Source of the DNA: an uncultured Mollicutes bacterium
GTDB taxonomy: Bacteria; Bacillota_I; Bacilli_A; RFN20; CAG-826
DNA: 64,000 nucleotides
Direction of reading: 5' to 3'
Assembly (NCBI GenBank): GCA_900540385.1
Contig: UQFY01000008.1
Coordinates: forward strand, 9,007 to 73,006
Shown: piece after piece, positions 1 through 9,442 of the stretch
Numbering within the stretch: position 1 is the stretch's first letter
How the letters are laid out: each line of letters begins with the position of its first letter
The notes under the pieces: generated by a model
The model's input: the letters and a program-made list of their open reading frames with translations, nothing else
Told to the model about the DNA's origin: nothing
The model's database searches: none
Made by a program: the position numbers and the translations under genes

Positions 1-425
1 GTTAATTTGAAGGTTGCAGTCGCTTCGGAATGAGCAGCGCTAGCGACAAGGAATTCAACCTCGCCTGCGCTAGCAAAAGTAAAGTTCCCCTCAATGACTT
101 GTCCATTTACTTTCACAACAAATTCGCTTCTGGTAAGTGTTTTTGCATTTCCTTCAGCCGTTCCGTTTTTGAACGTTTGCTCCTTTACGACGATGCTTGC
201 AAAATCAAAAACGTCCCCAACTTCATAAGTTGTGACGCTTGGAGCTTCAAGTTCAAGCCTGTAAGTAAACACATCTGCCACACTAGATGATGTTGTGTTT
301 TCACTAGATGTAGTTGTGCTTTCACTAGGTGTAGTGGAATTACTCGAGGTAACTTCACCCGGATTACAAGAAGCGAGCGTAATGCATGCTAGCAATGAGG
401 CAATTGATAAATACGCCTTTTTCAT
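1..425 (-). CDS. Ser/Thr-rich surface lipoprotein, 3' part cut off by window edge
   Basis: Reading leftward from 425 there is an open frame to the window edge with no stop. It begins MKKAYLSIASLLACITLASC: a Lys-start signal peptide with lipobox LASC, so the mature protein should be lipid-anchored on the outer face of the membrane. After the Cys comes a low-complexity Ser/Thr linker, residues about 24-48, encoded by imperfect repeats of an actagatgtagttgtg-like unit. A beta-rich domain then starts, with the sequence YEVGDVFDFASIVV. The start is supported by a gggaga ribosome site 8-9 nt before the ATG. It resembles the three large lipoproteins at 2815-9268 in layout but not in detectable sequence. 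Its function is unknown, and the IS at 1005-2795 separates it from that operon. Confidence 0.75.
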   Translation of the reverse strand, partial: MKKAYLSIASLLACITLASCNPGEVTSSNSTTPSESTTTSSENTTSSSVADVFTYRLELEAPSVTTYEVGDVFDFASIVVKEQTFKNGTAEGNAKTLTRSEFVVKVNGQVIEGNFTFASAGEVEFLVASAAHSEATATFKL

Positions 426-1004
426 AGTTATATGTATTCTCCCTTTCTTTGCTCGGGTCCATACAAACGATAGGTTTCCTAAGCAACAATGAACTTACAT
501 TATTGTCTATTGGAAAAAATTCAATAAAAATTTTACATATTCACCGATTATTGAAAAAGAGTGACCGTTTTAGCCACTTTTTATGCTCTTTTTTGCTTTA
601 TTCTGAGACAGGAACAAAAGTGATATTCGCCATAAGTGAAATGGTGTTTCTGAAGGAAAGATTATCTTAGAAGCAAATTCTCTTACCTCTCTAACATTGG
701 ATGTAAGCAGCCTCTATTTGACAGGAAAACTTCAAACCAGTTCTTCTAGCTATACAAATAAAACGTATACTTTTGAAGCAATCTAAACGAATCTAAGAAA
801 ATAAGGGAGACGTGTGTGCGTTTTCCTATATTTAAAAAGTTTTCTATAAATGTTGTTCAAAGATAAAAAATAGGTAATATCGTAATAAAATGTTACCTAA
901 ATGATGGTTTATAAATGAGATAAAAAGTTTATTTCATTTCCGGAGATTAAAGTTTCATTTAATGGATACATGTATGCGTTTTCTTTTGTCATCTCCATAA
1001 AGAA
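426..1004. other. Intergenic stretch with only a possible gene remnant
   Basis: No complete gene is visible in these 579 bases. The sequence is very AT-rich. It includes the upstream region of the lipoprotein gene at 425 and a short coding-like stretch on the plus strand (640-786, listed separately). The last part, about 790-1000, shows nothing recognisable before the left inverted repeat of the insertion sequence. Confidence 0.5.
640..786 (+). pseudogene. Possible C-terminal remnant of a surface protein
   Basis: A frame open for 48 codons ends at TAA 784-786 and reads as a plausible beta-rich tail (NGVSEGKIILEANSLTSLTL, later SSSSYTNKTYTFEAI). It has no start codon or ribosome site. It follows an in-frame TGA at 637-639, and upstream of that the frame continues with non-hydrophobic, coding-like residues. 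I read it as a decayed end of a plus-strand gene. It could also be chance, since composition is the only evidence. Confidence 0.3.
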
Positions 1005-1033
1005 AAGGGGGTGTTCGAAAACCTAAAAGGCGA
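1005..1033 (+). repeat. Left terminal inverted repeat of the IS
   Basis: This 29-bp end contains the core tgttcgaaaacctaaaagg. Compared with the reverse complement of 2767-2795 it differs at three positions. It marks the transposase 3' side of the element. Confidence 0.88.
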
Positions 1034-1046
1034 GTAGGCCCCCCTT

Positions 1047-2678
1047 TTATTGTGCCTTTCTATAGCAATTTTCAAACATTGCTTGGTTGATTCTGCTTCC
1101 CTTTTTGGCTAATCGTTTCTGATTTGGCTTTTTGAATATCTCCGGCTCAAGGTTATCTGGCGCTTTCCAAAACGAATTGAGCTTGCCTGTTTCAAAATAG
1201 CGGAATAGCTTGGCTATGTTCAGCCCCAATGAGTTAAGCATGATTTCGGTCGATACCTTTTCGATCCCCCTTCGCCTCGCTCTGGTGTATCCATAGTCTT
1301 GCTTGGTGATCCCGAAAACGCCTTCGACCTGTATCGAGCGGTTCACCCTTATCTCGATGTCTTTGGGGGAACATAAGTTTTCATGAGCCTTATACTTGTA
1401 CCTTTCAAGTTCCTTGACTACTTCAAATATTTTGAAATCTTCGTCCTGGAGCCTCATGTATTTCTTGCAAAACGGCATCCATGGGCACGAATTGCAGCCA
1501 TCGACGCGATAGAAAACGGCCTCTTTCTTCCTTGGATGGCGTTTTTCTAGTTTGATTTCGCGGCCGACAAAACCATTCAGGCATTTAATCGTGCCGTCGT
1601 CATTCAGGCGATAGCAGTCCGGGTTCCTCGCCGATTTGTTCCCCTCCCAGGACTGGTGCTTGACATAGCTTTCGATGTTCCTCTCGTCGAGATAGCGGTA
1701 ATTGTCCAAAGAGCCGTATCCCGCATCGGCACATATCCTCTTGGGGAAGCAACCGTATAGCCTTGCAAACCTGTCGATAACGTCCACAAAAACATTAATG
1801 TCGGTCCTTTCCTGGGAGACGTGGTAGGAGAATACATACCCCATTATCACGAGGAGCTGAACGTTATAAGCGGCGTGCATGTTGCTGCCCAGCCCGGAAT
1901 AGTAATCGGCCTTGAGGGCCATTGCGGTAGCGTCGCGGTCCGTCTTGTAATACGATTTTCTTTTCGGCCCGCATATCTCTTCCTTCTCTTCGTATTCCAT
2001 CACTTTATCCAACAATGCGGATAGGGTTTTGTTGAGCCTGCGGAATGTCGTTGAATCGAATTCGCCCTCCCTTTCCCTCAGGTGCGTGATGGCGTAAGCG
2101 ACCGTCGAGCTTTTGACCATCGCCTCGCCGTTGTAGTTGGCGATCAGGTTGTGCTCCTTTATGATGCTCCCTATTTTGGCCGATATGTTCTTGTGGTGCT
2201 TGATGGGTTTCCAAACAAATTTATATTTGTTTGCGTTCGCCTCGTATTTGGTCCCGTCGATGAAGGCGTCCTCGAATTCCATGCCGGTCGTTTTTCGTAT
2301 TTCCGAATTGATCAGCGAAAAGATTTCTTCCTCGTTCGGGACAATCACCTTATTTATGAATTCGCAGAACTTGGTGTGCCTTGGCGTCTCCTGCTCCATC
2401 AGATACATGTAGCGGAGGTCGAACATGCACGCTTCCTCGAGCTCCCTTAGCGTGTATCTATCGAAGGCGAACCCATAAAGAATGGTTGCGAACAAACGAT
2501 AGTAATTGTATCCGGGCCTTCCTCCCGAAGGCGTGTTGCTCTTTATGTATTTACCGATAATCCCTCCTACTCCAGAACCATCCAAAAGAGCGAGGAACTT
2601 GTCCATTTTCTCCCGTTCCTTAACATCAAGGTCTAAGGAGGGGACCAAAAAGATTTTTCCTGTGTTAAAATAGGGCAT
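1047..2678 (-). CDS. IS1182-family DDE transposase
   Basis: This 543-residue protein should cut and rejoin the element's ends. The N-terminal region (RPGYNYYRLFATILYGF, residues 54-70) is the DUF772-type domain typical of IS1182/IS5-like transposases. The DDE catalytic residues are visible as D141 (AFIDGTKYEAN), D318 (ICADAGYGS) and E452 (QVEGVFGITKQD). A Cys cluster (CNSCPWMPFC) lies around residues 395-404. Length is normal for the family and the frame is intact, so it is probably functional. The start is supported by a ggagg site 7 nt upstream. The long open frames on the opposite strand here are shadows. Confidence 0.93.
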   Translation of the reverse strand: MPYFNTGKIFLVPSLDLDVKEREKMDKFLALLDGSGVGGIIGKYIKSNTPSGGRPGYNYYRLFATILYGFAFDRYTLRELEEACMFDLRYMYLMEQETPRHTKFCEFINKVIVPNEEEIFSLINSEIRKTTGMEFEDAFIDGTKYEANANKYKFVWKPIKHHKNISAKIGSIIKEHNLIANYNGEAMVKSSTVAYAITHLREREGEFDSTTFRRLNKTLSALLDKVMEYEEKEEICGPKRKSYYKTDRDATAMALKADYYSGLGSNMHAAYNVQLLVIMGYVFSYHVSQERTDINVFVDVIDRFARLYGCFPKRICADAGYGSLDNYRYLDERNIESYVKHQSWEGNKSARNPDCYRLNDDGTIKCLNGFVGREIKLEKRHPRKKEAVFYRVDGCNSCPWMPFCKKYMRLQDEDFKIFEVVKELERYKYKAHENLCSPKDIEIRVNRSIQVEGVFGITKQDYGYTRARRRGIEKVSTEIMLNSLGLNIAKLFRYFETGKLNSFWKAPDNLEPEIFKKPNQKRLAKKGSRINQAMFENCYRKAQ

Positions 2679-2766
2679 ATCAATACCTCCGTAAGCAAGA
2701 GATATTGTAACAAAAGAGGTGATTTCTTACGATTTCACCCTTTTTCATAATGAAAAGGGCTGTCAT

Positions 2767-2795
2767 TCACCTTTTAGGTTTCCGAACAGCCCCTT
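2767..2795 (-). repeat. Right terminal inverted repeat of the IS
   Basis: On the minus strand this end carries the core tgttcggaaacctaaaagg, pairing with 1005-1033. It lies about 90 bp upstream of the transposase start. A second short complementary stretch (aaaagggctgtc) follows immediately inside, so this end can also fold locally. Confidence 0.88.
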
Positions 2796-2814
2796 GAAAG
2801 AGAATAAGAAAACT

Positions 2815-5229
2815 TTATTTTGCTTTTGTTAATGCTTGACCTTTTACGGCTTCACCACTAGGCTCATTTTCGAAAACAAGCTTGCTTCCATCGCTAGATA
2901 AAGACAATTCAATGCTAACAGGGTTGTTAGAACGAGTTGCACTGATTTTGATGGAATTGCCGGCTGCAGTATAAGAGTAATCACCTTCTTCGATAATGGT
3001 GTATTCCTCAACGCCGCCACCATAATCATCATAATACTCATCTACCCAGGATAAATGGCATTTAGAAGAAGTGGTGAATTCCAAGGAAATGACGCATGAG
3101 TTATACCCATCGTAACTATCCGTAAAACTGACTTTGCCATTATCGGACCACTTTGTTCCTAAAACAGGATTTTCCAAAGTTTCTTCTTTGACGAAGACGT
3201 AGGTCTTATTCGTAACATCAATCGTTAAAGTAACCTTTTTGCCATTCCCAGAAAGGGTAAGGGTGGCTCCATTTACGGTATAGGTATACCCGGTTACACC
3301 ATTGTAGGTTGCGTTACCTTCACCATCTAAGATCAAGGTTGTTTCGGCATCACTTGAAACTTTATATTCGCCATAGTATTCGTCCAATAAGGCACGTCTA
3401 GGACTATATTTGCCAGTTTGTTTCAAGGCATATTTAAGTTGCCCATCAACGAGAATGTTATAGGATTGGTAAGCTTTGGCAAAATCAATAGCGTCTTTCC
3501 CTTCGGTGAGAACGAATTCAATATTATTTCCAAGAACGAAATAATCGTTTCTTGTATCTACGACAAAGCGAGTAATGATGCTTGCATCGCTAAAATCATT
3601 TACCTCTCCCTTCTTCACCAATTGGAAAGCGGTGAGAGAATCTTTAGAAGAAAGCTCTACTTGATCGACATATCCACGGTACATATCACGGATATAGTTT
3701 GGAGTGTCTTCGCTTTTACGATGAGCAAAATAGAAGCTAGTACCTATGACGTTACTAGATGTAAAAGGAGAAGCTGCTAATAAGTTGTTCCCATCAAAAT
3801 ACATAGCGAATGAATTGCCGCCTTCATCTTTGATGGTCATCATTCCTTTTTTGGCGTCAGAGGCGGATTCAACTTGATAAGCCTTTGAATTCAACGTGAA
3901 ATAGCCAGAATCATCAATGTTTATGGCACAGAAGGCAGGCCATTGAATTTCCTCGACGTTTCCTTTTTCTATGACGGATCCAAAATAAGAACCAATAAAG
4001 GAATAGTTAGCGAATTTGCCACCTTCTTTTTCAGTTACAACAAAGGAAATAGAAGTGGAGTCTTTTATCTCAGGAATTGTTATTTCGTAGTATCCATCGA
4101 CTAGATTCGTGTCAGTAAGGGTAACAGTCTCGTCTTTTCCATAAGTTGCTGGAGTATAGGTGTAGGTTAAGCTTGCAACCTTAAAGGAAGCTTCGCTTGT
4201 TGTTACTTTCAAATAATTCTTTTCGCCAGAAAGAACACCATTGACTTCTGTATAGGTATTTCCTTCCTTTTTAAATAAGGAAAGAGTTAAGTGCTCGGAG
4301 TTGGTGAATTTCACTGGGTGAGTATTCGCGATTGTTTTAACCTTAATGGTGATGTCTTTGCTTGGCATCACGAAAGAAAGAGTGTTCTTTCCTTCTTCTA
4401 AGGCAATTTCTTTATTATCCATTTCAGGAATGATAATTCCAGATGGCTTTAAAGAATCCCTGCTTGTTAAAGTGACGGTCACTAAACGAGAGCATTCCGC
4501 TTTCGAATCATGACTCCAAATGTTTTCGTCGGTTGGAGAAGTGGCTCCTTCCTCAATGACATAATCTAAGGTGTAGTTACATTCGATTAAGCTAATAAAA
4601 GAAGAAGTGTCCTCGTCTTTATTGATTTTATACAAACGGTTTTTTGTATTGATCGTGATAATGACATCACCTTTCGGCATAAGGAAACTATAGGTTCCAT
4701 CTTTGTTATCGGTGATTTCAAGTGTTGTTCCATTCGAAGTAACCTGGACGTCTTTGAAAACATAGCCAGACTTCACTTTATATCCGAAGGTGACGGTCTT
4801 TCCTTCTTCTTCTGAAGAGGGGGCATCCGTGATTTCTACATGTTCGGCATTGCCATTAGTAATAGCGTATTTGCTTGCTTTTGCTTCGCTTTCAACGCTG
4901 ATGGTCACGTTTTCATTAGGCATGGTAAAAGAGTATTTCTTATTGCCTAAAGAAGAACATTCCACGTTATTTGCTAAGACTTTCGTTACGAGAATCGTGT
5001 TCTCGTCATAAGTTAGAGTAAGAGTAACGGTATCTCCTTCTTTTGCTTCCAAAGGAACATTGATTTGAATGTTCTTCGGAAGATTATTAGAGATGCTATG
5101 ACTTGCTTTTATAACTTCAGATGATGGTGTTTCTAAGGAAGATTCACTAGAACTTTCATTGTTGTTATCGCAGCTTACTAAAGTAAGTAAGCTTGCGACA
5201 GAAAGAAGAAATAAGTTTCTCTTTTTCAT
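2815..5229 (-). CDS. Large lipoprotein with three Ig-like 'MPxxDVTI' repeats
   Basis: An 804-residue exported lipoprotein: a Lys-Arg signal peptide, lipobox LVSC at about residue 20, and a Ser-rich linker. Three consecutive beta-repeats of roughly 70-100 residues follow. Each ends in a variant of the same strand: TMPNENVTISV (about 105-115), LMPKGDVIITI (about 182-192) and VMPSKDITIKV (about 286-296). This is the signature of the bacterial-repeat/InlB-B-like domains (Flg_new_2 type) in surface adhesins. The C-terminal 500 residues are beta-rich with no domain I can name. It is the last gene of a three-gene operon, with its ATG overlapping the stop of the preceding gene as ATGA. I infer binding or scaffolding at the surface; the ligand is unknown. 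Confidence 0.82.
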   Translation of the reverse strand: MKKRNLFLLSVASLLTLVSCDNNNESSSESSLETPSSEVIKASHSISNNLPKNIQINVPLEAKEGDTVTLTLTYDENTILVTKVLANNVECSSLGNKKYSFTMPNENVTISVESEAKASKYAITNGNAEHVEITDAPSSEEEGKTVTFGYKVKSGYVFKDVQVTSNGTTLEITDNKDGTYSFLMPKGDVIITINTKNRLYKINKDEDTSSFISLIECNYTLDYVIEEGATSPTDENIWSHDSKAECSRLVTVTLTSRDSLKPSGIIIPEMDNKEIALEEGKNTLSFVMPSKDITIKVKTIANTHPVKFTNSEHLTLSLFKKEGNTYTEVNGVLSGEKNYLKVTTSEASFKVASLTYTYTPATYGKDETVTLTDTNLVDGYYEITIPEIKDSTSISFVVTEKEGGKFANYSFIGSYFGSVIEKGNVEEIQWPAFCAINIDDSGYFTLNSKAYQVESASDAKKGMMTIKDEGGNSFAMYFDGNNLLAASPFTSSNVIGTSFYFAHRKSEDTPNYIRDMYRGYVDQVELSSKDSLTAFQLVKKGEVNDFSDASIITRFVVDTRNDYFVLGNNIEFVLTEGKDAIDFAKAYQSYNILVDGQLKYALKQTGKYSPRRALLDEYYGEYKVSSDAETTLILDGEGNATYNGVTGYTYTVNGATLTLSGNGKKVTLTIDVTNKTYVFVKEETLENPVLGTKWSDNGKVSFTDSYDGYNSCVISLEFTTSSKCHLSWVDEYYDDYGGGVEEYTIIEEGDYSYTAAGNSIKISATRSNNPVSIELSLSSDGSKLVFENEPSGEAVKGQALTKAK

Positions 5230-7136
5230 TCTGCATCAGCTCCCGTATTTGTTTTTAAAAGACCGGAATCGCTATTCCATTCGGAATATGGATTTAAGTT
5301 AAAGGTGAAGATGTGTTCACGTCCGCTTGTTTCTCCATAACGAGTGTCGGTACGTTGGGTTGTGGTTGGATTGCCTTGCTTATCGGTGTAGCCTAAATCG
5401 AAATAATTATCGCCTTCGTAGTATTTGATAGAGACACTCATTCCATCTGGCAAGGTGAAAGTGAAAGTATCTCCTTCTAATTTTCCTTGTGGGAAGGTCT
5501 TTGGCTCTTTTGGATCATCCTTGCCTTCTTCATGTTTGTAGCACCAATATCTTCCATCACCATAAACACGGAGGGCGTATTGAGGGATGTTTTCTGCTCT
5601 TCCAAGGCTACCATAGTCATAGGAGAAGAAATCGCCCATGAAATGCTCATATCCCGCTTTCACTGGTCCAAGTTGTTTGGTCTTGAATTCATAGCCTAAG
5701 AAGGTGTTATTGATGTTTGTGACTTTGCAAGAACCATTAATCAATTTTCCACCAACCTCATAGTTATAATCGATGGTGGAAACATGGCCGTTAGCTAAGG
5801 TGATTCTTAAAGAAGTAGTGCCTTCATATCCTACATAATTGCTAGCCCATCTGCCATAAATGTTGTCCTTATGGTAATAGTCAAAGATGGTTTCGGAAGC
5901 CAATTGAGCAAGGGCTCTCGTTTTTGTGACATAAACGTTTTCATCTTCTTTTTCGAAGACATAAGCGGAAAGAGCGTTTTCGCTATAGTCAGGAAGAAGT
6001 AAAGAAGCAGAGGTTCCAGACTTTCTCACTTTGTTATTTCTAAATTCGAAGAAATAATTCTTTCCGTCATCGTATTTGGCAATTCCAGAAGGCACTTTGC
6101 CTGTGTTAGAGAAGTCGGTCACGAATCCTTCCGGTGTCATATAGGTAACGTCTTTGTTATAAGTTTCGCCATTTAGCTCTTCTAAATAGTTATAGTCAAA
6201 ACCTTTGCCACCATCTTTTAAGGCGTTAGCGAGTTCTTCGAAAGCGTTTTTTAAAGGAAGGTTTTCTGCGACTTCTTCATAGGCTTGAGGCTTATCAATG
6301 TCTGTTTTGCTGGCTAATTGGATGTCTAAACTTCCAGTAAGCCAGTTATAGACGGAAGTGTCATACTCATATTGCATTCTTTGAGTTTTCAAATCTGCAT
6401 GGATGACATTGTCTTTGACAGAAAGGATAATGGAATTTCTTTCTGCTTCAAAGGATTGCCCAAAGAAAAGAGCGGAAACAAGGAAGTCATCAGAATTTAC
6501 AGTGTAGGTTCCGTCGCTATTTTTACGGATTTCATTCCATTTAATTTGAGTGAATGGATTGGAGAAATACGTATCATAAGCGGTTGGAACTTGAATTTCA
6601 TATCCATCTTCATCGTGGTCGGTACTCATATATGGAACTTCATGAACCTTATTATCTGCGCCGACATAAAGACGGGTTAAATTGCCTTTTGCATTCTTAA
6701 AGACACGGAAATTGTAGCCATCATCAGCTGGATCCGTATCAGGGGTGGATTTAGCACGGATCTCGCTCTTTAAAGTGCTAGAAGCTTGACCGGCAAAGCG
6801 ATCAACGACAATTTTCTCATCTGCGCTATAGGTTCCGCCAGTTGTGCTATCGGTAACTTCAGCGGAGAAATCCCAAGTGATAGTACCTTTGATGGTAACG
6901 CCACCAGCTTTTAATTCGTTGAAATAAGCTTCGGTTAATTCATCATAATTTCCTGGTTTTGGATCAATTGGAGATTCGCTTTCATCAGGCTTTGGGTCAA
7001 CAGGATTTACCGAAGAGACAAAATCTCCGGTACGGTTAGAAGAAGCGGAGGATTCTTCGCTTCCATTAGAAGGCTTGTCACATCCAGCTAAAACAAGTGG
7101 AGTGAGGGCTAATAAACAAATGATTTTCTTTTTCAT
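5226..7136 (-). CDS. Large lipoprotein of unknown function
   Basis: A 636-residue lipoprotein with signal MKKKIICLLALTPLVLAGC (lipobox LAGC) and a Ser/Pro/Asp linker with repeated DPKP units (about 35-60). The remaining sequence is rich in aromatic residues and looks like a secreted beta-structured domain; I recognise no family. The start at 7136 is preferred over the in-frame ATG two codons earlier, because the aaggac ribosome site lies 7 nt before 7136 and touches the earlier ATG. Its stop overlaps the start of the next lipoprotein gene (ATGA), so the two are translationally coupled. It lies 11 bp after the preceding lipoprotein gene. Confidence 0.82.
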   Translation of the reverse strand: MKKKIICLLALTPLVLAGCDKPSNGSEESSASSNRTGDFVSSVNPVDPKPDESESPIDPKPGNYDELTEAYFNELKAGGVTIKGTITWDFSAEVTDSTTGGTYSADEKIVVDRFAGQASSTLKSEIRAKSTPDTDPADDGYNFRVFKNAKGNLTRLYVGADNKVHEVPYMSTDHDEDGYEIQVPTAYDTYFSNPFTQIKWNEIRKNSDGTYTVNSDDFLVSALFFGQSFEAERNSIILSVKDNVIHADLKTQRMQYEYDTSVYNWLTGSLDIQLASKTDIDKPQAYEEVAENLPLKNAFEELANALKDGGKGFDYNYLEELNGETYNKDVTYMTPEGFVTDFSNTGKVPSGIAKYDDGKNYFFEFRNNKVRKSGTSASLLLPDYSENALSAYVFEKEDENVYVTKTRALAQLASETIFDYYHKDNIYGRWASNYVGYEGTTSLRITLANGHVSTIDYNYEVGGKLINGSCKVTNINNTFLGYEFKTKQLGPVKAGYEHFMGDFFSYDYGSLGRAENIPQYALRVYGDGRYWCYKHEEGKDDPKEPKTFPQGKLEGDTFTFTLPDGMSVSIKYYEGDNYFDLGYTDKQGNPTTTQRTDTRYGETSGREHIFTFNLNPYSEWNSDSGLLKTNTGADAE

Positions 7137-7147
7137 ATACATGTCCT

Positions 7148-9268
7148 TTATTGTTCGTATGCTTGCCATTTGGCATAGTAAGTGGTGTTGGAATTGATTG
7201 GATCGCCTTCATCGGCTTCTTCGTTACCTTCTGGATCTTTAAACCAACCAAGGAATCGGTAACCTTTTCTTCTTGCGGAAGGGAAGGTGACCTTGCTTCC
7301 TTTTGTAACGGTTTGAACGGTATTTTCCGCTCCTTCGTAGTTATAATCGAAGGTGAGAGTAACCATTTCGTCGTATTTGACGTCGATAACGAGATAGCTA
7401 TTTACGGCGTTGGCATCATAGGTGAAGTAGACGTCTAATGTTAAACGCTTGCTTATGCCATCTTCTTCATAATTTTGAACGCTGGAGAGTTCTACGCAAT
7501 ATTTATTGCCAACTAATCCTGCTTTAAGATCTGGCCATAATGTCTTATCTAGCTTCTGGCTATATGGTCTAAGAATGGAATCCACTTGGGCATACATAAC
7601 GGTTTGCTCATAAGCGGATAAACTTGAGTCTCCATCAAAGTCAAATTGGGAAAGAGCACCGAAAGCGTATTGGAACTGAATTTGTTTGCTTGCTTCATCC
7701 ACAAATAAGTTAACTTTATTGTAGATACCACCAATGACTGGTAAAGAGTTGAAACGTTCTTCACCAAGAATTGCTTTCGCTTTTTCTAAATCGGCATCAT
7801 CTTTGAAATAATCATTCCAAGTAAGATTGTCGCCATCTTTCACTTTCGAAATATCAATGCCACTTAATGTGGAACCGATATTGCTATATTCCGTAACGAG
7901 CTTGTAATAGACGACGGCATCGCTAGAAGAAGCCGCATAAATCATGCTGACTGTAATCTTATTTTCATCACGAAGATCTACCTTAGCAAAATATATAAGA
8001 GCGGTGGTAACGTCTGTGAAATTCGCAGAATTGAAGATATCACAATGAGTATCTCCATAGGTGAAGGAATATAAACCCTCCTCTTCCTTTTTAAAGAAAA
8101 GAGAGGAAACATCAAATTGAGGGAATGGATTTTGTCCATTGCTATACCCTAAGGCAAGACCTTGGTTAAAGTAACCCTTATCACCAATTTTGATGATATT
8201 TTGAAGGTTATTATCCTTTGTAAGATAGTAAGCGTCTTCTGATTGAACTTGATCCTTATTATTTAAGGTTTGTTTTAGAAGAGTGTTCTCTTGATAAAGG
8301 GCTTTATTCTTCGAAGAGAAGCTTCCTTTATCGTTCCAACTTAAATTAGATAAACGATAAGTGGTTGAAGTCTCTGTGTAATTATGGTTTTGTAATTTTT
8401 CAAAAGCCTTTTGGAAAGTCGCATCTTCTTTCCCTTTAATAGGATTATGGAAGTTTTTTGTGACTTCTTCGTTGGCTTTGCCATAAGCTAGCACTGTTCC
8501 AGAAAATTCATATTGAAGAGTGTATGAGGTTTGATAATTCGAATCGTAACGTTGTTGAACTTCTGTGGAGAGAGTGTAAGCGTAGATTTGTCCATCTTTG
8601 ACCTTCAAATCGAATTTAGCGGCGGCTGGTAAAGTATTTGCACCATAGAAATTGCCTGAGATTTTTCTTCTGAAATCGATTGAAACATCACTTTTTAAGG
8701 TGTAGGTGTCTTTATCTTCTTTCTCAAACATTGTTGAATTTAGTTGAGAGAAGATATTGGCTAAACCTGAATCTGCCCAGTTAACGTAACTTGTTCCTTG
8801 GGCGGTTTCTTGAGTGACAGGGTAAAGAAAGACTTCGTTGTTAACGAGAAGATATTTTTGACAGACATATCCCATCGTGTTTTTCGCCAAATCGGCACTG
8901 GCTTCCAAAGTGTCTTTATTAGGGGTTCCGCTCGCGGAATCTACGCCCTTATATTGTTGATAGGCATATTCGTTTTTGGTGTTTTGTACGTCAAGATAGA
9001 AACGATAATACTGAGATTGTTTTGAGTTTCCTTCTCCGAAAGTCGCAGTCGTGGTAACTAATGACTCAAGACTTACGCCATCAGATAAATTTCTTAACAT
9101 GGTTTGAAGAGCTTTGTAATCTGCCATCTCATCCTTCGAAGAAACGATATCTTCTGAAGAAGGAGAAGAAACGGACGAACTCGGAACTGTCTGCTCTTGG
9201 CAAGAAGCCAATAAGGATAAAGCGGACAAACTTAGCAAAGCTTTTTTCCATTTGTTGTTATTTTTCAT
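7148..9268 (-). CDS. Large lipoprotein ending in a Listeria-Bacteroides (InlB B) repeat
   Basis: A 706-residue protein and the first gene of the lipoprotein operon running leftward. It has an export signal with lipobox LASC and a Ser-rich linker. A long beta-rich body with no recognised family follows. The C-terminal module of about 65 residues has the hallmark strands VTFPSARRKGYRFLGWF and NTTYYAKW of the Listeria-Bacteroides repeat (Flg_new, PF09479), a beta-grasp-like module common in surface proteins. The start at 9268 is chosen because a strong ggagg site lies 5-6 nt upstream; the ATG seven codons earlier lacks one. It is probably surface exposed, and binding or structural, like its two operon partners. 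Confidence 0.84.
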   Translation of the reverse strand: MKNNNKWKKALLSLSALSLLASCQEQTVPSSSVSSPSSEDIVSSKDEMADYKALQTMLRNLSDGVSLESLVTTTATFGEGNSKQSQYYRFYLDVQNTKNEYAYQQYKGVDSASGTPNKDTLEASADLAKNTMGYVCQKYLLVNNEVFLYPVTQETAQGTSYVNWADSGLANIFSQLNSTMFEKEDKDTYTLKSDVSIDFRRKISGNFYGANTLPAAAKFDLKVKDGQIYAYTLSTEVQQRYDSNYQTSYTLQYEFSGTVLAYGKANEEVTKNFHNPIKGKEDATFQKAFEKLQNHNYTETSTTYRLSNLSWNDKGSFSSKNKALYQENTLLKQTLNNKDQVQSEDAYYLTKDNNLQNIIKIGDKGYFNQGLALGYSNGQNPFPQFDVSSLFFKKEEEGLYSFTYGDTHCDIFNSANFTDVTTALIYFAKVDLRDENKITVSMIYAASSSDAVVYYKLVTEYSNIGSTLSGIDISKVKDGDNLTWNDYFKDDADLEKAKAILGEERFNSLPVIGGIYNKVNLFVDEASKQIQFQYAFGALSQFDFDGDSSLSAYEQTVMYAQVDSILRPYSQKLDKTLWPDLKAGLVGNKYCVELSSVQNYEEDGISKRLTLDVYFTYDANAVNSYLVIDVKYDEMVTLTFDYNYEGAENTVQTVTKGSKVTFPSARRKGYRFLGWFKDPEGNEEADEGDPINSNTTYYAKWQAYEQ

Positions 9269-9379
9269 TTTTTCCTCCAAATTTCGCATGCTAGCATTAT
9301 CCCTTAAAAGAAAAAAGTTTCAATGTTTATTCACCATATTCACTTAGTATTTTTTAAATAAGGAAGGATTAACCCTTTT

Positions 9380-9415
9380 TCTAAGAAAAAGAAAACACGC
9401 CCCGAGGACGTGTTA
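9380..9415 (-). terminator. Rho-independent terminator of the SHOCT gene
   Basis: On the minus strand, aacacg pairs with cgtgtt, extended by inner C-G pairs across a TCG loop (9395-9415). It is followed by a T-rich run (9380-9394). It sits 28 bp past the stop of the gene at 9443 and upstream of the lipoprotein operon. Confidence 0.75.
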
Positions 9416-9442
9416 TGAATGAAAAACCTATATCAGTTTAGA

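Larger units (their letters stand above)
1005..2795 (-). mobile_element. Complete IS1182-family insertion sequence
   Basis: A single transposase gene on the minus strand is bracketed by 29-bp terminal inverted repeats (1005-1033 and 2767-2795) that match at 26 of 29 positions. Base composition is clearly more GC-rich than the flanking lipoprotein genes, which fits recent arrival. I see no convincing target-site duplication: the outer flanks are just A-rich on the left and gaaag-rich on the right. The element lies about 20 bp past the stop of the lipoprotein gene ending at 2815, so it interrupts the intergenic space, not a recognisable gene. Confidence 0.9.

Noticed and set aside
1821..2450. 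Long open frames opposite the transposase gene
   Set aside because: They are antisense shadows of a GC-rich coding region, without ribosome sites or recognisable products.
995..2805. Target-site duplication of the IS
   Set aside because: The flanks are A-rich on the left and gaaag-rich on the right. Short matches can be forced but none is convincing.
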